Source: Urophycis tenuis (Eukaryota > Chordata > Actinopteri > Gadiformes > Phycidae). Taken from it: a stretch of 64,000 bases of DNA. Below the pieces are notes generated by a model that worked only from the letters and a program-made list of their open reading frames with translations, searched no databases and was not told the origin of the DNA. Below, piece after piece: positions 58,346-64,000 of the stretch. Where the stretch lies: the NCBI GenBank assembly GCA_036785325.1, contig JAXIVH010000132.1, forward strand, positions 1 through 64,000, read 5' to 3'. Position 1 is the first letter of the stretch. Every line of letters starts with the position of its first letter. The position numbers and the translations under genes were made by a program.

Positions 58346-59397
58346 GAAACGTTGATGGTATGTTTTTAGCTGCTGGGTAGACTTCAGTCAACCTGACGCA
58401 GTTTTGTCTGTGAGCAACCAAATTGGTCAGGGATGGGCTCATTTTAAGCGGGGTAATCTAACCTTTCCAACGGCGTATGGCAAGACTATATTGACTCATG
58501 GGTCGTTGAAATACTAAGATAATTAATTTGTGTTCTGTAAGGAAAGATTGATCTTAATTGAAACGTTGAAGGTATGTTTTTAGCTGCTGGGTAGACTTCA
58601 GTCAACCTGACGCAGTTTTGTCTGTCATCAACCAGACTGCTGGCGGATGGGCTCATTTTAAGCGGGGAAATCTAAGCTTTCCAACGGCGTATGGCAAGAC
58701 TATATTGACTCATGGGTCGTTGAAATACTAAGCTAATTAATTTGTGTTCTGTAAAGAAAGATTGATGTTAATTGAAACGTTGAAGGTATGTTTTTAGCTG
58801 CTGGGTAGACTTCAGTCAACCTGACGCAGTTTTGTCTGTGAGCAACCAAATTGCTCGCGGATGGGCTCATTTTGAGCGGGGAAATCTAAGCTTTCTAACG
58901 GCGTATGTCAAGACTATATTGACTCATGGGTCGTTGAAATACTAAGCTAATTAATTTGTGTTCAGTTAGGAAAGATTGATGTTAATTGAAACGTTGATGG
59001 TATGTTTTTAGCTGCTGGGTAGACTTCAGTCAACCTGACGCTGTTTTGTCTGTGAGCAACCAAATTGTTCGGGTATGGGCTCATTTTAAGCGGGGAAATC
59101 TAAGCATTCCAACGGCGTATGGCAAGACTATATTGACTCATGGGTCATTGAAATACTAAGCTAATTAATTTGTGTTCTGTAAGGAAAGATTAATGTTAAT
59201 TGAAACGTTGAAGGTTTTTTTTTTAGCTGCTGGGTAGACTTCAGTCAACCTGACACAGTTTTGTCTGTGAGCAACCAAATTGATCAGAAATTGGCTCATT
59301 TTAAGCAGGGAAATCTAAGCTTTCCAACGACGTATGGCATGACTATATTTGCCCACGGCTCGTCGAAATAATAAGCTGATTCATGTGTGTTCTGTTG
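58346..59397 (+). repeat. Satellite array S14, 5 units
   Basis: 1052 bp. The first unit (GGTCAGGGATGGG, then CTAACCTTTCC) matches the first unit of S12. Confidence 0.9.
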
Positions 59398-60368
59398 GCT
59401 GTGGAAAGAAAATAGCACACAAGTCCTACCAAGTCACCTTTATTGTCAGTGATAAACATTAATAAATAAACAGTATGGACATTGTATAAACAGTTGTATA
59501 AAAAGTGTAAACAGTATGAACATTGTTCTTATAAAAGATATCAATATCAATACTGATCACGTGTGTATTTTATATTTCCAGATTATTTGTTGATGAGCCA
59601 GAGCCTGTGACTCCCACCAACCGGCCCGTTCAGCCCACTGCGTTGTCGTCCTCCACCCGGCCGAAGCCTCCTGCGCCCACCCGCCTCCAGCCGAGGCCTC
59701 CTGCTGCGTCAGCCTGTGGCCCGCCCGCCCCCTGTGTCGGCAGCATCCATACCGCTGGTCCTCCCCGCACAGCCACAGGCCCCCTCCGTCCTGCTTCGTG
59801 GGCCATCCTGCAGCTGTCTCTGCAGTCATCGTGTGTCAAAACCATTCAAACTTGTATATGGTAACATTTCAAAATGACACCAGCATAAATGAGGACCTTG
59901 CAATAGGTTGTGTGTTACAGGACCCCCCTGGCGTACAGCTGTATGTCTCTGTGAAGGTGGTTGTGAAGAACGGCATCCGGCTGAACAAGTACAAGTGCCG
60001 GCGAGGCAGCAACTCTCTCGAGGGGTTGCACGCCCACCTGGTTAACGCCGTCCCTTCACAGCGATGTGGGATCATGCCGTTCCAAGTAAGTGATTAAAAC
60101 ACACACACAAACACACACGCGCGCGCGCATCTATACACACACACACACGCATATATACACACACATATATATATATATACTTAAACATAGCTGACCCTTT
60201 TTTTCCCCCTTCTCGGGGATTATGCTCCCAGTTTTGATCTCGGACGTCTGGTCACTTGTAGCATATAATAATATTCTATTACTGTTGAGCCAACTATGAA
60301 TAATAAAACAGGCCAAAACATGTGTCCTTTATCATAGCTACACGTATTACAAAAAAAACGCGTGAATT
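59398..60368 (+). repeat. Cassette A15
   Basis: Exon 1 part 59582-59860, exon 2 part 59921-60085 (glycine and valine forms). Last cassette in the window. Confidence 0.88.
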
Positions 60369-63300
60369 GAAACGTTGAAGGTATGTTTTTAGCTGCTGGG
60401 TAGACTTCAGTCAACCTGACGCAGTTTAGTCTGTGATCAACCAGACTGCTCGCGGATGGGCTTATTTTAAGCGGGGAAATCGAAGCTTTCCAACGGCGTA
60501 TGGCAAGACTATATTGACTCATGGGTCGTTGAAATACTAAGCTAATTAATTTGTGTTCTGTAAGGAAAGATTGATGTTAATTGAAACGTTGAAGGTATGC
60601 TTTTAGCTGCTGGATAGACTTCAGTCAACCTGACGCAGTTTTGTCTGTGAGCAACCAAATTGCTCTGAGATGGGCTCATTTTAAGCGGGGAAATCTAAGC
60701 TTTCCAACGGCGTATGGCAAGACTATATTGACTCATGGGTCGTTGAAATACTAAGCTAATTAATTTGTGTTCTGTAAGGAAAGATTGATGTTAAGTGAAA
60801 CGTTGAAGGTTTTTTTTTAGCTGCTGGGTAGACTTCAGTCAACCTGACGCAGTTTAGTCTGTGAGCAATCAGACTGCTCGCGGATGGGCTCATTTTAAGC
60901 GGGGAAATCTAAGCTTTCCCACGGCATACGGCAAGACTATATTGACTCATTGGTAGTTGAAATACTAAGCTAATTAATTTGTGTTCAGTTAGGAAAGATT
61001 GATGTTAATTGAAACGTTGAAGGTATGTTTTTAGCTGCTGGGTAGACTTCAGTCAACCTGACGCAGTTTTGTCTCTGAGCAACCAAATCGCTCGGGGATG
61101 GGCTCATTTTAAGCGGGGAAATCTAAGCTTTCAAACGGCGTATGGCAAGACTATATTGACTCATTGGTCGTTGAAATACTAAGCTAATTAATTTGTGATC
61201 TGTAAGGAAAGATTGATGTTAATTGAAACGTTGAAGGTATGTTTTTAGCTGCTGGGTAGACTTCAGTCAACCTGACGCAGTTTTGTCTCTGAGCAACCAA
61301 ATCGCTCGGGGATGGGCTCATTTTAAGCGGGGAAATCTAAGCTTTCCAACGGCGTATGGCAAGACTGTATTCACCAAAGGGCCGTTGAAATACTAAGCTA
61401 ATTAATTTGTGTTCTGTAAGGAAAGATTGATGTTAATTGAAACGTTTAAGGTATGTTTTTAGCTGCTGGGTAGACATCAGTCAACCTGACGCAGTTTAGT
61501 CTGTGATCAACCAGACTGCTCGCAGATGGGCTCATTTTAAGCGGGGAAATCTAAGCTTTCCAACGGCGTATGGCAAGACTATATTCACCAAAGGGCCGTT
61601 GAAATACTAAGCTAATTAATTTGTGTTCTGTAAGGAAAGATTGATGTTAATTGAAACGTTAAAGGTATGTTTTTAGCTGCTGGGTAGACTTCATTCAACC
61701 TGACGCAGTTTAGTCTGTGATCAACCAGACTGCTCGCGGATGGGCTCATTTTAAGCGGGGAAATCTAAGCTTTCCAACGGCGTATGGCAAGACTATATTG
61801 ACTCATGGGTCGTTGAAATACTAAGCTAATTGATTTGTGTTCTTTAAGGAAAGATTGATGTTAATTGAAACGTTGAAGGTATGTTTTTAGCTGCTGGGTA
61901 GACTTCAGTCAACCTGACGCAGTTTAGTCTCTGAGCAACCAAATTGCTCGGGGATGGGCTCATTATAAGCGAGGAAATATAAGCTTTCCAACGGCGTATG
62001 GCAAGACTATATTGACTCATGGGTCGTTGAAATACTAAGCTAATTAATTTGTGTTCTGTAAGGAAAGATTGATGTTAATTGAAACGTTGAAGGTATGTTT
62101 TTAGCTGCTGGGTAGACTTCAGTCAACCTGACGCAGTTTAGTCTGTGATCAACCAGACTGCTGGCGGATGGGCTCATTTTAAGCGGGGAAATCTAAGCTT
62201 TTCAATGGCGTATGGCAAGACTATATTCACCAAAGGGCCGTTGAAATACTAAGCTAATTAATTTGTGTTCTGTAAGGAAAGATTGATGTTAATTGAAACG
62301 TTAAAGGTATGTTTTTAGCTGCTGGGTAGACTTCATTCAACCTGACGCAGTTTAGTCTGTGATCAACCAGACTGCTCGCGGATGGGCTCATTTTAAGCGG
62401 GGAAATCTAAGCTTTCCAACGGCGTATGGCAAGACTATATTGACTCATTGGTCGTTGAAATACTAAGCTAATTAATTTGTGATCTGTAAGGAAAGATTGA
62501 TGTTAATTGAAACGTTGAAGGTATGTTTTTAGCTGCTGGGTAGACTTCAGTCAACCTGACGCAGTTTAGTCTGTTATCAACCAGACTGCTCGCGGATGGC
62601 CTCATTTTAAGCGGGGAAATCTAAGCTTTCCAACGGCGTATGGCAAGACTATATTGACTCATTGGTCGTTGAAATACTAAGCTAATTAATTTGTGATCTG
62701 TAAGGAAAGATTGATGTTAATTGAAACGTTGAAGGTATGTTTTTAGCTGCTGGGTAGACTTCAGTCAACCTGACGCAGTTTTGTCTCTGAGCAACCAAAT
62801 CGCTCGGGGATGGGCTCATTTTAAGCGGGGAAATCTAAGCTTTCAAACGGCGTATGGCAAGACTATATTGACTCATGGGTCGTTGAAATACTAAGATAAT
62901 TAATTTGTGTTCTGTAAGGAAAGATTGATGTTAATTTAAACGTTAAAGGTATGTTTTTAGCTGCTGGGTAGACTTCATTCAACCTGACGCAGTTTAGTCT
63001 ATGATCAACCAGACTGCTCGCGGATGGGCTCATTTTAAGCGGGGAAATCTAAGCTTTCCAACGGCGTATGGCAAGACTATATTGACTCATGGGTCGTTGA
63101 AATACTAAGCTAATTAATTTGTGTTCTGTAAGGAAAGATTGATGTTAATTGAAACGTTGAAGGTATGTTTTTAGCTGCTGGGTAGACTTCAGTCAACCTG
63201 ACGCAGTTTAGTCTGTGATCAACCAGACTGCTCCGAATGGGCTTATTTTAAGCGGGGAAATCGAAGCTTTCCAACGGCGTATGGCAAGACTATATTGACT

Positions 63301-64000
63301 CATGGGTCGTTGAAATACTAAGCTAATTAATTTGTGTTCTGTAAGGAAAGATTGATGTTAATTGAAACGTTGAAGGTATGCTTTTAGCTGCTGGATAGAC
63401 TTCAGTCAACCTGACGCAGTTTTGTCTGTGAGCAACCAAATTGCTCTGGGATGGGCTCATTATAAGCGGGGAAATCTAAGCTTTCCAACGGCGTATGGCA
63501 AGACTATATTGACTCATGGGTCGTTGAAATAATAAGCTAATTAATTTGTGTTCTGTAAGGAAAGATTAATGTTAATTGAAACGTTGAAGGTATGTTTTTA
63601 GCTGCTGGGTAGACTTCAGTCAACCTGACGCAGTTTTGTCTGTGAGCAACCACATTGGTCGGGGATGGGCTCATTTTAAGCGGGGAAATCTAAGCTTTCC
63701 AACGGCGTATGGCAAGACTATATTGACTCATGGGTCGTTGAAATACTAAGCTAATTAATTTGTGTTCTGTAAGGAAAGATTGATGTTAAGTGAAACGTTG
63801 AAGGTTTTTTTTTAGCTGCTGGGTAGACTTCAGTCAACCTGACGCAGTTTAGTCTGTGAGCAATCAGACTGCTCGCGGATGGGCTCATTTTAAGCGGGGA
63901 AATCTAGGCTTTCCCACAGCATACGGCAAGACTATATTGACTCATTGGTAGTTGAAATACTAAGCTAATTAATTTGTGTTCAGTTAGGAAAGATTGATGT
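60369..64000 (+). repeat. Satellite array S15, at least 17 units, open at the right edge
   Basis: 3632 bp in register with no terminal unit reached. Blocks recur inside: the units at 60595-61020 and 63370-63990 share GTATGCTTTTAGC, CTGGATAGAC and TTCCCAC(G/A)GCATACGG. Confidence 0.9.

Noticed and set aside
2319..64000. Satellite as a centromere repeat with a CENP-B box
   Set aside because: I looked for the CENP-B box core on both strands of the unit and did not find it. The interspersed gene cassettes also argue against a simple centromere array.
2319..64000. CRISPR-like repeat-spacer array
   Set aside because: The repeats are 214 bp, directly adjacent and without unique spacers, and the genome context is eukaryotic.

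Overview
Organism and type of region. The window looks like teleost fish nuclear DNA. It carries spliced, exon-like protein fragments, vertebrate telomere-type TTAGGG blocks, an L2-type LINE, a CsRn1-type Ty3/gypsy element, a Gmr1-like gypsy tail, a PIF/Harbinger element and a hAT fragment of kinds common in fish. No bacterial operon, rRNA, tRNA or CRISPR was seen. About 29 kb is one satellite (about 137 units of 214 bp). Another 15 kb or so is a roughly 0.98-kb cassette holding gene exons.

Layout. 1-1276: AT-rich unique DNA with two degenerate TTAGGG blocks; the second is fused directly to the middle of a coding exon. 1277-6191: truncated gene copy 0 (partial cassette A0, 8 satellite units, cassette A1, terminal exon). 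6192-14700: 3' flank with a Gmr1-like RNase H/LTR remnant, interrupted by a 4.35-kb CsRn1-like gypsy element (7501-11853) and a 2.57-kb TIR element (12085-14658). 14700-21619: gene copy I, made of a promoter-like CCAAT/CRE block, one satellite unit, cassettes A2-A5 separated by 2, 2 and 6 units, then the terminal exon. 21620-24940: the same 3' flank again, here interrupted by a Harbinger element. 24940-64000: gene copy II, made of the promoter-like block, one unit and cassettes A6-A15 separated by 20, 7, 5, 19, 3, 10, 11, 22 and 5 units. An L2 LINE sits inside A10. The array runs off the right edge (17 units so far) with no terminal exon.

Reading of the system. Between the putative promoter and the last exon, one exon cassette has been reiterated head to tail (4 copies in gene I, at least 10 in gene II). 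A 214-bp satellite has expanded in the intron-like spacers, always in the same register and by whole units. A single unit next to each promoter looks like the founder. The encoded fragments show the motif pattern I associate with the C-terminal part of large, multicopy fish proteins that carry DUF6729; this is from memory and was not searched. Only A1 keeps one open frame through the cassette. The other copies have a 7-nt deletion or other indels, and exon-to-exon phases do not allow in-frame concatenation. The array may therefore be decaying gene sequence carried along as a megasatellite, rather than a gene making a repeat protein. Transcription of the array is not shown by sequence alone.
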